A DNA stretch of 64,000 bases. Origin: Globodera rostochiensis (lineage: Eukaryota > Nematoda > Chromadorea > Rhabditida > Heteroderidae). Positions 36,174-47,059 of the stretch are shown here, one piece after another. Both the position numbers and the translations under genes were made by a program. Under the pieces are notes generated by a model that did not search any database, was not told the origin of the DNA, and worked only from the letters and a program-made list of their open reading frames with translations. Within the stretch, counting starts at the first letter, position 1; each line of letters starts with the position of its first letter. The stretch covers positions 1,550,001-1,614,000 of the forward strand of contig JAEVLN010000008.1 of the NCBI GenBank assembly GCA_018350325.1. Direction: 5' to 3'.

Positions 36174-38442
36174 ATGCCTTTGCTAATGATTACTGGATAC
36201 CCATCTTGTGGGAAGTCGACAATATGTGCGAGGATATTTTCTTATTTTGAAGAGCACAATTTGGGCGAGAATCTGTACATTGTTTCTGACGAAGGAATAG
36301 ATTCAAATTTTTCGCGTTTAATTTATGACGACTTGAAGAAGGCAGGCATTTGCGTGATTTATTTCATTTGAAGCTTAAAATTTACAGGAAAAAGAAGTGA
36401 GAAGTGCACTTCGAGCAAAAGTACAGCGATTGTTGGACAAAAAGTCTTTGGTTATTTGCGATTCGACCAACCACATAAAAGGTAATCATCGGGGGAAAGC
36501 CTAAATAAATTATCCACCTTTTATTTATTTTTATTGGTAATAATAACTAGGTTGCGGATTTTAGGTTTTAACCAGGGCCGTAGCCAGGGGGGGGGGAATC
36601 CCCCCCCCCCTCCCGAAATGAAATTTGAGAAAAAAACCCATAGGGGGGACCCTATTGCCTTGCACTTTTACAATTTTTTGACTAATTTTTTTAACAAATT
36701 GCCATCAAAAATTAAAAAAATTTCCGGCGGCGCATAAATCGGGGTAATGGTGTCTTTTAGAGGTCCCGATTTTTTTTTGTTTTAAATCCGTTTTAAGCAA
36801 TTCTGAGAAGTACTCGGGGGTTATCGAGGTCGCTAATCACGAATATGACATCATCTAATCTATGATTTCAACATCTAAGATTTGTGAAAAAAATCAAAAA
36901 AATTTTCAAAGTCGCTAAGAGGGTGTTTCTAGGGGTACTCGTGCCCGTAGAATTCGAATCTGACCTTTTTGTTGTAGTTTTGTGCTTTTTTGAATGATTT
37001 TGAAGCCAAAATAAATTTTTGAAAATTTTTAAATTTTTTTGTAAAATTGTTCGATTTTGTTCCGGCGTTCGAATTGGTCGAAATGGAGCTCGATTGGAAT
37101 TTACGCCCCCGAATACCCCTAGAAACACCCTCTTAGCGACTTTGAAAATTTTTTTGATTTTTTTCACAAATCTTAGATGTTGAAATCATAGCTTAGATGA
37201 TGTCATATGATAAATCTGATGTCATATTCGTGATCAGCGACCTCGATAACCCCCGAGTACTTCTCAGAATTGCTTAAAACGGATTTAAAACAAAAAAAAA
37301 TCGGGACCTCTAAAAGACACCGCCTATCGGTACCGCCGGGTTGGAGAAACTTCTAGAATTAACAAAAATATAAGAAAACCCAACAAACCCTAAAATCCAT
37401 ATTTTGACGGTATTCACTAATTGTTTTCAAACTCTTCCACCTTTAAGGATATCGTTATGAGTTGTATTGTCTGGCCAAAAATACTCAGACAAGATTCGCT
37501 GTCATCCATTGTAAGGCTTCATTTTCCACCTGCAAATGGCTAAATGCACAACGCGAAGACACCGGACGGTAAAATCGAATAAATGTTGAATCTTTAAACT
37601 TTGTTTTTGAAGGTATTCGGATTCAATTTTATTCAATTTGTTGAAGCGTTTTGAAGCTCCAGAACAGAAAAATCGATGGGTTGAATGTCCTATTACAATT
37701 ATTACCTTAAATCTTTTGCTTAGGATTCACCTCTTTTTGAAATTAATATTGGAGGAGAGAGTGCAATAAAAAGCATAGAAATGAGAGACGAATTTGGTAT
37801 TATTACTGAGGATGCAAATGATTGTGCTTTGGCTGAGAATTTTGGGAAAATGAGTGAAACTGAGTTACCGAGAAATGTGAACCTTCCGTTGGAGCAAATC
37901 TACGCAACTCTTGTCAAAGTGTGCTTTATCGTTTAATTGGGATGAGTGAATAAGAAGTAGCATTTAATTGCTTGTTAAAAATTCTGTTTTGGATTAATTA
38001 AGATAAGACAATTAATACATACAAATCTTAAGGGCAAAGAACTGAGCGCCAACAAATGCATGAAACTGCAAATTCCGGTGGTTTCGTCCACTTTTATCAC
38101 CGAGTTGGATCAGCAAACTCAGCAAATTTTGGACCGTCTTTTGGCATTGCAGCGGCGTGCCACAGTTGGCGATACATTGACAGTACTCGACGGAGAAAGG
38201 GGGCATGCAAATGGGGTGAGTTTGGCACTTATGGGTTTAAAATGCCGGAAATGTTTTTATTCAGAGATAATCACGAATTTTATATTTTGTATGTTTAGGT
38301 GGCGTTTAGCCGAATTCGTCCACTTCCCCAACTCAGCCGACTTCGTCATCAGTTTGTTGCATATATGAAAATGCATCCCGTCGATGATTTTGACAGTATT
38401 GGCCCGCTTTTCATTAATTATTTGAATTCACAATCCAAATAA
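36174..38442 (+). CDS. kti12-like: KTI12-family P-loop protein (Elongator-associated)
   Basis: The start MPLLMITGYPSCGKST is a Walker A motif (GYPSCGKST). Then come LYIVSDEGIDSNFSRLIYDD, a second exon ALRAKVQRLLDKKSLVICD followed by STNHIKG, GYRYELYCLAKNTQTRFAVI, LLKRFEAPEQKNRWDSPLFE, and an ending with ITELDQQTQQILDRLLALQ and HPVDDFDSIGPLFINYL. The order fits KTI12, the ATPase that binds tRNA and controls the Elongator complex in wobble-uridine modification. WDR6 in this window also serves tRNA position 34, although the two genes are far apart. The intron before GYRYELYC is about 960 bp because it took in two repeat elements; the other introns are short. The stop lies only 98 nt before the next same-strand ATG. 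Confidence 0.85.
36574..36650 (+). repeat. Dispersed repeat end, GCCGTAGCCAGG plus G-run/C-run
   Basis: GGCCGTAGCCAGG is followed by a G run, AAT, a C run and CCCGAAATGAAATTTGAG. It matches the copies at 11.1 and 31.75 kb. It lies inside the KTI12 intron, directly upstream of the foldback element. Confidence 0.6.
36724..37342. mobile_element. Foldback element of about 0.62 kb with arms of about 215 bp
   Basis: The left arm (36749 to about 36945, GGTGTCTTTTAGAGGTCCCG ... GAGGGTGTTTCTAGGGG) and right arm (about 37105-37321) are near-perfect inverted copies. They differ by a small insertion near 37200 and a few bases. Outside this the ends continue as CCGGCGGCGC and CCGCCGGG, which are also inverted. 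The centre of about 160 bp contains the CCATTTCGACCAATTC-type core shared with fragments at 5.7, 13.0 and 31.5 kb. No open frame is present, so it is non-autonomous. It lies in the KTI12 intron. Confidence 0.82.
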
Positions 38443-38540
38443 AAGCCAAGTTTTTTATATTCTATTCATCAGATTGTTTCTCCGAACTGATACTTTTTAT
38501 TTATAAAAATATGTTTACATAAAAGAGTAACTTTTAGGCG

Positions 38541-41500
38541 ATGTCTAATTTTCAAATTGTTTGGGAGTATCAGTGTTCACCTGCGAAGTGGGTAGAATTT
38601 GAACGGGGCCTGGCCACTTTTTTGGATGGGTTTGTTATATTTGCGCGGATTTGTTCTCTGATTATGAATAACAGTTTTTTGAACGACTCCGGTGGTTCCG
38701 GTTTTGAGTTTGAAGGGCGCAAGGTAATATTCGATCTTCGGCTAATGCGACAGTGCGACTCGGAGGGGCGAGTCACGCGCAATATTCGGTGTGCAGTGCG
38801 CCCAACCGGAGGGGGCGGTTAGTTTTTGGGCAAGGAAAGAAAGTGATGACTAGGGCGGGGGTTTTTTCCTCGACTGGGAATTTATCCATATTTCGCCATT
38901 TTTCAAAAATTTCTTAACAAAAATGCAATTTGAAAAATATACCACTGAAGATCGACTTTTTCAAAAAATGCACTCCAAAAAATTGACTTTTTTGTGATTT
39001 GTGGAAATTTTATATTGAATTTGGAAAAATTTATGTGCATATTTTTTCATTTTATGTGCTTTGGTGCAGATTTTATGTGCATATAAATTCCCGCCCTAGT
39101 GATGACTAGGGACCGGTTTTAGACTAAAATGCCAAAATATGGACATACAATAATTATTAACTAAAGCCCGTCCTGGTAGTGGGGAAAAGGACAAACGGTC
39201 CGATCGCACAAATCGGGAAAAAATGTCCGAAAAGCAGAATTCAGAAATTTTGGTTTTATAAGGATTTTTTGAAATGTTGCTTAGACTTTGTGCCGTTATG
39301 GTGAATAAATATTAATAAAATTTAAAAAATTTAAGCGCAAGTGAAATTTGTTTGGTCCTATCAGTACGGGCCCAGAAAACGATGGATCAGCTTCCCGGCG
39401 GATTTGTCTCTCAAATTGGAAGAGAAATTTGGTTGTGTTAGTCCAACCAAAATTGTCCGTGATCAAAAAATGGAGTTCACATTGAATGGTGAGAAGGTGC
39501 AAATCGATTGGAGGACTAAAAAGATGATTATTCTGAACACGAAGGAGCAATGCGTTTTTAGAAGGACCGAGTCAAATGTAATTTATTACACAAATTACGC
39601 AAAAAAGACTTTTGCCTAATAAAATAAGGCTCAACCGTCAAATCCATCCGATTCGCCATTTCCCCCCAACAGAATGAGACGTGGAAAATATTCTCTTATC
39701 AATGAGGAAGGAACGGCTAAAATAAAAAACGGGAGGTCGCTGTATTTGGAGAAGGACAAAGAAAAAATGGGAGGAAGCGAAGGGAAAGTGGAAAGGAAGG
39801 TAATGCGGAAGATGAAAGTGGATGAGGTTGAAGAGGAGGTAAAACGGAAGAAGGAAGCGGGAGAGGTGGTTGAAGTGGAGGTAAAACGGAAGAAGAAAGC
39901 GGAAGAGGTGGTTGAAGTGGAGGTAAAACGGAAGAAGAAAGCGGAAGAGGTGGTTGAAGTGGAGGTAAAACGGAAGAAGAAAGCAGAAGAGGTGGTGGAA
40001 GTAGAGGTAAAACGGAAGAAGGTAGAAGAGGAGGTAAAACGGAAGAAGAAGAAAGCGGAAGAGGTGGAGGAGGAAGTAAAACGGAAGGAAAAAGCGGAAG
40101 AAATAGAACATTTGGATGAAAACGAGTCAAAGTTGAACGGTGTACAGTCGGACGTGGAAGTGGACGCTGAGTGTCGTGAATTGCGGGCAACTGTGCGGGT
40201 GTACGTAGACGAAAAGGGTCGTTGTTATGACGTGATGCTCAACCAGGTCAGTGAGTTTTTGTTAGTACAATACCAATATGTCTGAGGGATTTTCTTTTGC
40301 AGACGGACATTCATCAAAACAACAATAAATTCTATTTGATGCAATTGCTATGCGATATAACAGCAAAAGACAAAATTTGGCTTTGGCGTCGGTGGGGCCG
40401 TGTCGGTTTTAGGGTAATTTTTGATTTTTGGGTGAGGTTTGGGACCCGGGCCTATTTATTCTGCCAAAGGTTTTGTTGTTGTGCATTAATGTTTAAGTTT
40501 AATTCAATTTTAGGGTCAGTCAAATTTGATACCTTTTGGTTCTGAGTTTGACGGAGCTTTGACAATGTTTCTCAACAAATTTTCGGACAAGGCAAGTAAA
40601 ATTGGTCATCTTTTGAGGTTTCCCGTTATTATTTTGTGCATTTTAGATTAATTAATTATTCGATTGGATTAATTAATTATTCGTTTGGAATTTAGACACG
40701 CAATGATTTTCTTGAAGGCACTGAAAACTTCCAAAAGGTTGCTGGCAAATACGATCTGATCAAAATTGATCATGATCGGCGGAAGGCGACGGAAAGTAAG
40801 TGGAAAAGAAAGGTTATTCGATTCAACAGGGCTGCGATTCGTCTTGGATGCCAAGGACAGTCCTTGGAAATGGACTCTCAAAATTTTGGATGCATTTTCT
40901 CATAAAAACTGCTCAAATTTTGTTAAAAAATTATACACATTATTTCAGGATGCCCTATTTTTTGAGTTTGTCTACATTCAGAATGTCAAGCTAAAAATTG
41001 ATTTCGGAGAAAATTTTTTGAGCGTCCTTGGATTTCACCAAATTTTTTTGTTATGTCCTTGAAGCCAACCCGTCTGTCCTTGAGAATTGTCTAAACCCGA
41101 TCGCAGCTTTGTAATGATTACAACAATATATTTTATAGAAAAAATCGGTGTAAAACTGCGGCAAAATGTTTCACCGACGGAGTCAAAAGCGTTGGTAATG
41201 GACGACAGAGTCAGGGCACTTTTGACCACAATTTGTGATTTGAAAGCGATGGAATGCGACGCTCGGAGATTGGAGTACGACTTCAAGCGAATTCCTTTGG
41301 GTAAATTGGAGGGGGGGGGGCGAGTTGGGTTTAGGGTTTGTCGTTGAATCACTCGAAATTGCGGGGTGAGGTCTCTGGTGATTTGTGCAAAAGATTAAAA
41401 CACTTTTTCTGAATTAATTCAAATAAAACAAAATTTGGATGGGCAAAACTTAATTCGAACTTTGGTTAAGGCAAAATCACCAAAGAACAGCTTAATTTTG

Positions 41501-43036
41501 GGTACGAAGCGCTGAGTCGCATAGAGCGTCAAATTCAGAAGGCGAACTTTGGCAGAGAGTTTGTTGAGGCGATGAACGAGTGAGGAATAATATTATTAAA
41601 TTTGTCGTGGGTGGGGGAGACTCTTTTTTTAAATTTGCTTTTTGTCCCCTTTTAAACGAATGAATGAATGCTTTTTCAGTTACTACACGCGCATTCCACA
41701 CAGTTTTGGGATGAGGACTCCGCCTCCGATCAAATCACCGGAAGAATTGAATCGGGAAACAGAATTGTTGGAGATGCTGACGGGTAAGCGGAGCATTTTA
41801 ACTCAAATTAGATTTCGAAATGGGGAGGGGCCGAAATTTAAGCGTTTTTAATTGCAAATCAAATTGAATTTACAAAGCAATTAGACAGACTTTATCCAAC
41901 GAGGAGAAGGGATTCAACGGAATATTTGCAAATTCTTTCATTTAAATTTAAAATCAGTTTTTGAATTAGGCATCGAAATAACTGTTGCGAACATTGGCGG
42001 CGACCCTTTGGAATGTCATTACGCGCGTTTGCGATGGAATCTGATTCCTTTGGAGAGGGAGGACGAGAATTATAAGGTGGTCATCAAACTTTTATCATTT
42101 TTGTCGTAAATTGAGTTGTCCTTTAAATTGATCAGATCGTTGAGGAATATTTGCGAGAAACGCACGGACCAACTCACGACCGATACCAACTGAAATTGCG
42201 AAATGTGTTCGAGTTTAAACCGAAAGGGACGGTCGATGGGAAGCGCGCCGAAGGGATTGACGGCACTCGGAAGGAAATTGGCGTTGGCAACCGGAAGTTG
42301 CTTTGGCACGGTACTGGCGAACTCTAAAAACAATGCAAATAATTTAACTGAAGGCTCACATCTTGCCAATTGGTACAGCATTTTGGCACAGGGATTACGC
42401 ATTGCACCCCCCGAGGCGCCGTCTGTAAGTGAAAAAATATCAAAATCGAATTAATCTTTTCATTAATTTAGACCGGATTTATGTTCGGGAAGGGCGTATA
42501 TTTTGCAGGTCCATTTGAAACAAAAAAAAAGTTTTTAAATTTAACAAATATTTTATACCTTTTTGAAGACATTTCAAGCAAATCGGCAAATTATTCGCTC
42601 TGTGACCCCGACAAACCCGGCTTTCTGTTGCTTTCCGACGTCGCACTCGGAGAAGTGTTGGACTTAAAGGAAGCCGACTCGAACATGCACAAGAAGTTGC
42701 CGGAGGGGAAGAACAGTGTGAAGGGTGTCGGGCGCTATGTGCCGCTTCCAAACGGGGGGAGGAAAATGTAAGACGAAGTTTTGGGTGGTATGTTGAGTAT
42801 ATTATGCTAATTGTTGTCTTTGAGTGATGGCAATGTTGAAGTGCCCTGTGGGAAGCCGACCCAAAATGCCGAACTCGACGCGGAGGACGAAACTTCGTTA
42901 ATTTACAACGAATTTGTCGTCTACAACCTCGGTGTTGTTTCGGCAATTCGGGGTTTTATTAATTTTGGCTGATTAAGACCAAATCCGGGAGCGCTTTCTC
43001 GTCGAGGTGGAATACATCTTCGACTTTAAGCTGTAG
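38541..43036 (+). CDS. Poly(ADP-ribose) polymerase with WWE-WWE-(KE-rich)-WGR-PARP layout
   Basis: The first exons encode a WWE domain (IVWEYQCSPAKWVEFE ... VIFDLRLMRQCDSEGRVTRN). In-frame splicing (GGCG|GTTAGT to TTTAAG|CG) adds a second (VKFVWSYQYGPRKRWISF ... VQIDWRTKKMIILN). A lysine/glutamate-rich repeat (39.84-40.1 kb) and a WGR domain follow (VRVYVDEKGRCYDVMLNQ, IWLWRRWGRVGFRG, FLNKFSDKTRNDFLEG). The regulatory helical domain shows SKALVMDDRVRALLTTICDL and NFGREFVEAMNDYYTRIPHS. The catalytic domain has the H-Y-E triad: LLWHGTGE, FGKGVYFAD with SSKSANY, and the Glu in LIYNEFVVYNLDQIRER. It ends EVEYIFDFKL. WGR plus catalytic domains mean DNA-damage PARP1/2 type. The join between WWE2 and the KE exon (about 39.58-39.67 kb) is weak, so the WWE exons might be a separate gene. 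Confidence 0.8.
38843..39106. mobile_element. hAT-like MITE, 248 bp, in PARP intron, with exact 8-bp target duplication
   Basis: The element spans 38851-39098, from TAGGGCGGG to CCCGCCCTA. GTGATGAC flanks it at 38843-38850 and 39099-39106. The interior resembles the 30.05-kb MITE in style, with many TTTATGTGCATATTTT words. Directly after the right duplication the sequence reads TAGGGACCGG, which looks like the left end of yet another such element with no right end visible. Confidence 0.88.
39838..40096 (+). repeat. 42-bp coding minisatellite (Lys/Glu-rich) in PARP
   Basis: A unit coding AEEVVEVEVKRKKK is repeated about four times almost exactly, followed by shortened variants. The strand is purine-rich (GGAAGAGGTGGTTGAAGTGG). 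The encoded stretch is a highly charged, probably helical or disordered linker between the WWE and WGR parts. Confidence 0.85.
40827..41090. repeat. Dispersed repeat copy in PARP intron
   Basis: CAGGGCTGCGATTCGTCTTGG with GATGCCAAGGA, later TCCTTGAAGCC, corresponds to 35874-35975. The words TCCTTGG, TCCTTGA and their inverses recur. No target duplication could be recognised. Confidence 0.5.
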
Positions 43037-43987
43037 TTGCTGTGACCTCAGGTGCAATACGTCCATTTCTTGCTCATTTTGCTTATAATAATTTATTTGT
43101 TGCGTTCACTCACTCAGGTTCCCGGTAAAAGTCTCCCCTCCCCATGTTATATTGTGCTTTTTTCCGATTGAATTTTGTCTGCCAAATCATTAAACAGTTT
43201 TTGTTTGTGGCGTTAGAACACTTCCTCACAAATCATCCGACAAATTCAGCCGAAGGGATGGCGGCCGCCCCCGTCGTTTTCGCTTCTCTTCACTTCCTAT
43301 CGCTTTCTTTGCCTCTCTTTGCCTTCCCTTTCGCTTCTTCTTTCACACACCGACGCTTCTCGCCGCATCTCCACCCTCCCGGACAGTCTTTTCCCGTTTT
43401 ACACCCTGGAGGGAAGCATTTGCCAACCTGAAAGTAAGGTTAGGCAACGGGGGGGGGGCAATTCGTTCCCGACGGACTGACCAGACAGGGCCATTCGAAC
43501 GGACAGTCGGCCTTGACATGGCACTCTGTTCAACAACGGACAACAACAATTCAGTGTTATGACTGGGCTGGAATTCAAATTTGCTAATTTATGCCAAAAA
43601 CTGTAAATCCAGTCACTATGCGAAAACCCTTAAAAATTCGATCAAAACAAGCAATTTGAATCAGTGGTGACAAAACCGAAAAGACAAAAAAAAATTTTGG
43701 TTTGGGATTATCTTCGGGTTTAAGGAATATTTGGAAAAATGACGAAATATGTGACTGACCAACTCTTCGGCATTTGTTCAGCACACATCCCCAGCCAGCG
43801 GAAGGACAGTCCAGATGTTTGGCGCATTTCTAAACTGAATTAAATGGAAATTCCGTGGTGTGGCTGCTTCTTTCTTTGATTGGTTGTGTGTGGCGGCGGA
43901 TTGCCTTTTTGACCCAAATATAAAGCGGAATTACTTCTTCACATAAAAGCTTCTGTCTTCCCTAACAAATAAAGCAAAAATGGCTTT
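43037..43987. other. Intergenic between convergent PARP and Cys-rich protein genes
   Basis: C/T-rich at 43260-43400, with a G run at 43450. No gene is recognised; open frames there have no support. Confidence 0.4.
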
Positions 43988-44415
43988 TTATTTTTGGATT
44001 GCCTCCAGGCAATTGGCGCAACAGTTTGGATCCCTCGCGGCGCATTCATTTCTCAAGCAAACAAAATTGCCCTTGCAGGAAAACCCCTCCGGGCATTTTC
44101 CCTTAAAGAGACAGCGACGAGTGCAGCCGCCGTCCTTGCAGACGAATCCTGTGCAAGGCACTGATCAGAAATGGGTAAATGTTAAGTGTTCTGAGCTGAT
44201 TGATCAGAGAATGAGCAATAAATGGGTGCTTAATAACTTAAACTGGTGCAAAAAGAACATTTGTAAGATGCCGCCGTACCCGAGGGACAGTGTCCGGGCC
44301 CCGAATAATTGCATTTATGGCCGAGTGAGTCGGGCCCAAAAGTGTTCGTTTCCTCCCCGGCAGCGGAGGCAACAGAAATAGCGACGAATAAAACCTTCAG
44401 AAGAATTTGGAACAT
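43988..44415 (-). CDS. Small secreted cysteine-rich protein
   Basis: Exon 1 starts MFQILLKVLFVAISVASAAG, a clear signal peptide, and continues HKCNYSGPGHCPSGTAAS. A GT-AG intron (about 44.16-44.26 kb) leads to exon 2, which has GFVCKDGGCTRRCLFKGK, CPEGFSCKGNFVCLRNEC and AARDPNCCANCLEAIQK before the TAA. About 13 of the roughly 100 mature residues would be cysteine. The spacing (C-x4-C-x3-C-x5-C-x5-C) suggests a compact disulfide-bonded fold such as an EGF-like or protease-inhibitor-like domain, but no named family is certain. Secreted Cys-rich proteins of this size serve as cuticle, immune or host-interaction proteins in nematodes; which applies here is not shown by sequence. Confidence 0.65.
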
Positions 44416-44719
44416 TTCCTTAGTTTCTTAGGAACTTGCCAAAACGAATCCGAAGAGACTGACGAACATTTTTGATTTTGATTGTCTCCGATAATTTTTT
44501 CAAAGACTTACAAAATGATCTTTGCATTTGTATGTGGTTTATTCGTTTTTTCGCGACTGAATCAGCTTCAAAATGACTAAAAATATTCACTCTAACCAGT
44601 AAAGGTCGCTTCGAACCAAAAAATGTCCAGTCAATTCATTTATACATTTTTTCGTCATCCATATTTTATAAAAAGAATGATTAGAAAAGCTGTGAAAGAA
44701 GTCCAATTGGTTTGGCCAC

Positions 44720-46168
44720 TCAAAGCTGTTTTCGGGACAGCTTGACAAATCGGCGTGTGCCACCACCAGAGGAATAATTTTGTTGAGGGACGGCAATAAC
44801 CGGTGCCGCTTCCGCTAAACAGCAAATGTTTTGAATGGAGGAGTTAGTGGAACAAAGCCAACCGCGTCCGGTTCCTCCCGGGTAGGCGGCCTTGCCCGGG
44901 CCCTGTCCGTTCGACCGTTCCGGACACGGGCAGTATTCCGCGTCGGCCCCTTAAGCGGAAGCTTTGCTTACCCTTTAAGACCGTCTTGCCTGGTGCTCCT
45001 GGGGTTCCGGATGGCCCTGCCTCTCCGTTTTTGCCTTTTTCTCCGGGCCGTCCTTGGGGGCCGAGCTCTCCGGACGGACCTGAACTGCTCCCTTTTCTGT
45101 GGCTGATCCCCGTCTTTTTCACCTGGCGGTGCATCTTCGCCCCTTTCCCCCGGCGGTCCCTCCTCCCCAGCGGCTCCCGGCGCCCCGACTTCGCCCTTCG
45201 GTCCGGGCATTCCCTTTGCATAGCCGATGCCGTTTTCGCCGGGAGCGCCCTTAGGCCCCGACTGACCAAGGTCCCCCGGCAATCCGATCTCCCCTTCGGG
45301 GCCCTCATCGCCTCCAATTAGCAGAAAAGAAAGCATTGCAAATCAAAATTTTAGTAAAATTTACCAATTTGCCCATCTCGGCCAGGTGATCCAGGAATTC
45401 CTCAAATTTTTGCCCAATTAAATGCTTTTGTTCTCACCTTTTTTTACCTTTGTTCCCTTTTTCCCCGCGCTGCCCGCGTTTTCCTTTATAACCTGGCGGT
45501 CCAAGAGGGCCCGCCGGACTAAAACGGCCAAAATCTTTTAAAAACGCCAAATGCGCTACCAAATGGCGCATTGGGACGCCGAAACTCCTTCGCCGTACCC
45601 CCCACCACCGGCCATCGAAGTCCCGGGCTGTCCCAGAGCCCCGTGAAGCCCATCTTGGCCTTAAAAGAATTGTTAGAAGTTTAAAACGCCCGTCGATGTA
45701 CCCGGCTCCCCGGGAATCCCGGGACTTCCTTTTGGTCCTCGAGCGCACATTTGCGGATTCGTCGGTTGAGCTGATTACGGCATTTATAAAGAATTGACAA
45801 ATGAGAACAATGGCACTTTGTGACTTAAGGTTTAATTACATTGCCGTCGCTGTCGCATCGAAGTACCATTCTCTTCGCGTATCGCTTCTTTCTGCTCCAT
45901 AATGTCACGCCACATTTTCACTGTCTTTAAATGAATGACAATGAATTGGGTGTCCAATCATTTAGACTTTAAACGGCATTTAATAGCTGACCATGTCCAG
46001 GTAAAGCTGGTGCTGCTGCTTCTGCTCTGATTGCAGGTTGGCCATGTCGTTGAGCATCAGCGGAACTCCAATAAGCAATGCGCCGAAAGAAGCGATGGAA
46101 AGGGCGGCTGCCAATGTCAAAATTCCCTTCGAGTCCATTCTCTTTTTCAATTTGAAGGTCAGCCCCAA
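44720..46168 (-). CDS. Cuticle collagen
   Basis: The N-terminus MGLTFKLKKRMDSKGILTLA carries a membrane/signal segment (AAALSIASFGALLIGVPL), then MWRDIMEQKEAIREEN and RQRRQCN. Gly-X-Y blocks follow: ARGPKGSPGIPGEPGQDGLH, PAGPLGPPGYKGKRGQRGEK, GIPGSPGRDGQIG, EGEIGLPGDLGQSGPKGAPG and GPSGELGPQGRPGEKGKNGE. Cysteines flank the blocks as in nematode cuticle collagens, and the tail ADAEYCPCPERS is the usual C-terminal signature, followed by AEAAPVIAVPQQNYSSGGG. Six or seven very short introns interrupt the gene, some splitting Gly codons. The last one before the CPCPERS tail is a 40-nt GC-AG intron (44950-44989). The product is a structural triple-helical component of the exoskeleton. Confidence 0.88.
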
Positions 46169-47059
46169 AGGAACACTAAAAACATTCCCTGTGGCTAATT
46201 ACTTAGCCTATTAGGAAAGGACCGGACGCATTTATAGAGAAATTATTAGGTGCCGATGGCAAATTTGGCAGCGATTCGCCTGAGGCAATTTCTCTAATTT
46301 ACGCCTGGGGGGGGGGAGGAACCGGGCGCATTAGTCAATTAGCTAAGAGTGCCCCGTTTTCACATAAATTTCCCAAAGAGCGCGCATTTTAGCATGCTAT
46401 CTCTCGCCTAATGCACCATAATTAATACATCAGAATTCTTCCCCAAATTTTGTCAGCCGCCAAAATGCACAAAATTACAACATTCGGACCGCCGACTTCC
46501 GGAATGGAACCAATGCTTTGTGCTCTGATCCATCAGTTCTTCGTGACGAATGTTTTGTTTTAATCCAATTTTATTTTCAGCCAACTTTGTAAATCTCTGA
46601 GGTTCTAAGGAAAGGGCGGGGGGGGGGGGGAAGGGAATGACCGACAGAATGGACACGACGACAGAATTATAAGGACCTTCAAACAATTGGAGGGGGGGGG
46701 GGGGGTGTTTTTGTGTCATTCTCTGGCCGAAGGAAAGTCAAAGGCAGCGAGCCCCGCTAATCAGATCCCTTTCATCTTCACCGCCGATCACTTTCATCTT
46801 CACCGCCGATCACTTTCATCTTCACCGCCGATCACTTTCATCTGCAGTCCTGTTGGATCTCTTTTTCATTCACTGCGGAATTCACTTCTTAATTTTTCTA
46901 TCGATATCGCCGTTTGCTTCGAGTGACCGATATTGTTTCGTCGTTAATAAATATTTGCGTGTGAGTTGGAATGATTGGGGCTCATCAGTGAAAGGCGTCC
47001 CTACCTGACCCCGAATTGATCTCCCCCATTGAATAAGCAAATTCCCGTTCTATAGTCCA
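46169..47059. other. Intergenic with tandem repeat and G runs
   Basis: This stretch separates the collagen promoter from the 3' end of the phosphodiesterase gene. It has G runs at 46308, 46618 and 46690. A 22-bp tandem repeat (CTTTCATCTTCACCGCCGATCA, about 3.4 copies) lies at 46769-46842. No gene is visible. Confidence 0.5.
46769..46842. repeat. 22-bp tandem repeat, about 3.4 copies
   Basis: Three perfect copies and a partial copy of a 22-bp unit containing ATCTTCACCGCCGATCA lie upstream of the collagen gene. The perfect identity suggests a recent expansion. Confidence 0.9.

Noticed and set aside
39638..40190. Leu/Pro/Phe-rich minus-strand frames opposite the PARP linker
   Set aside because: They are shadows of the KE-rich plus-strand minisatellite, which lies between recognised PARP domains.
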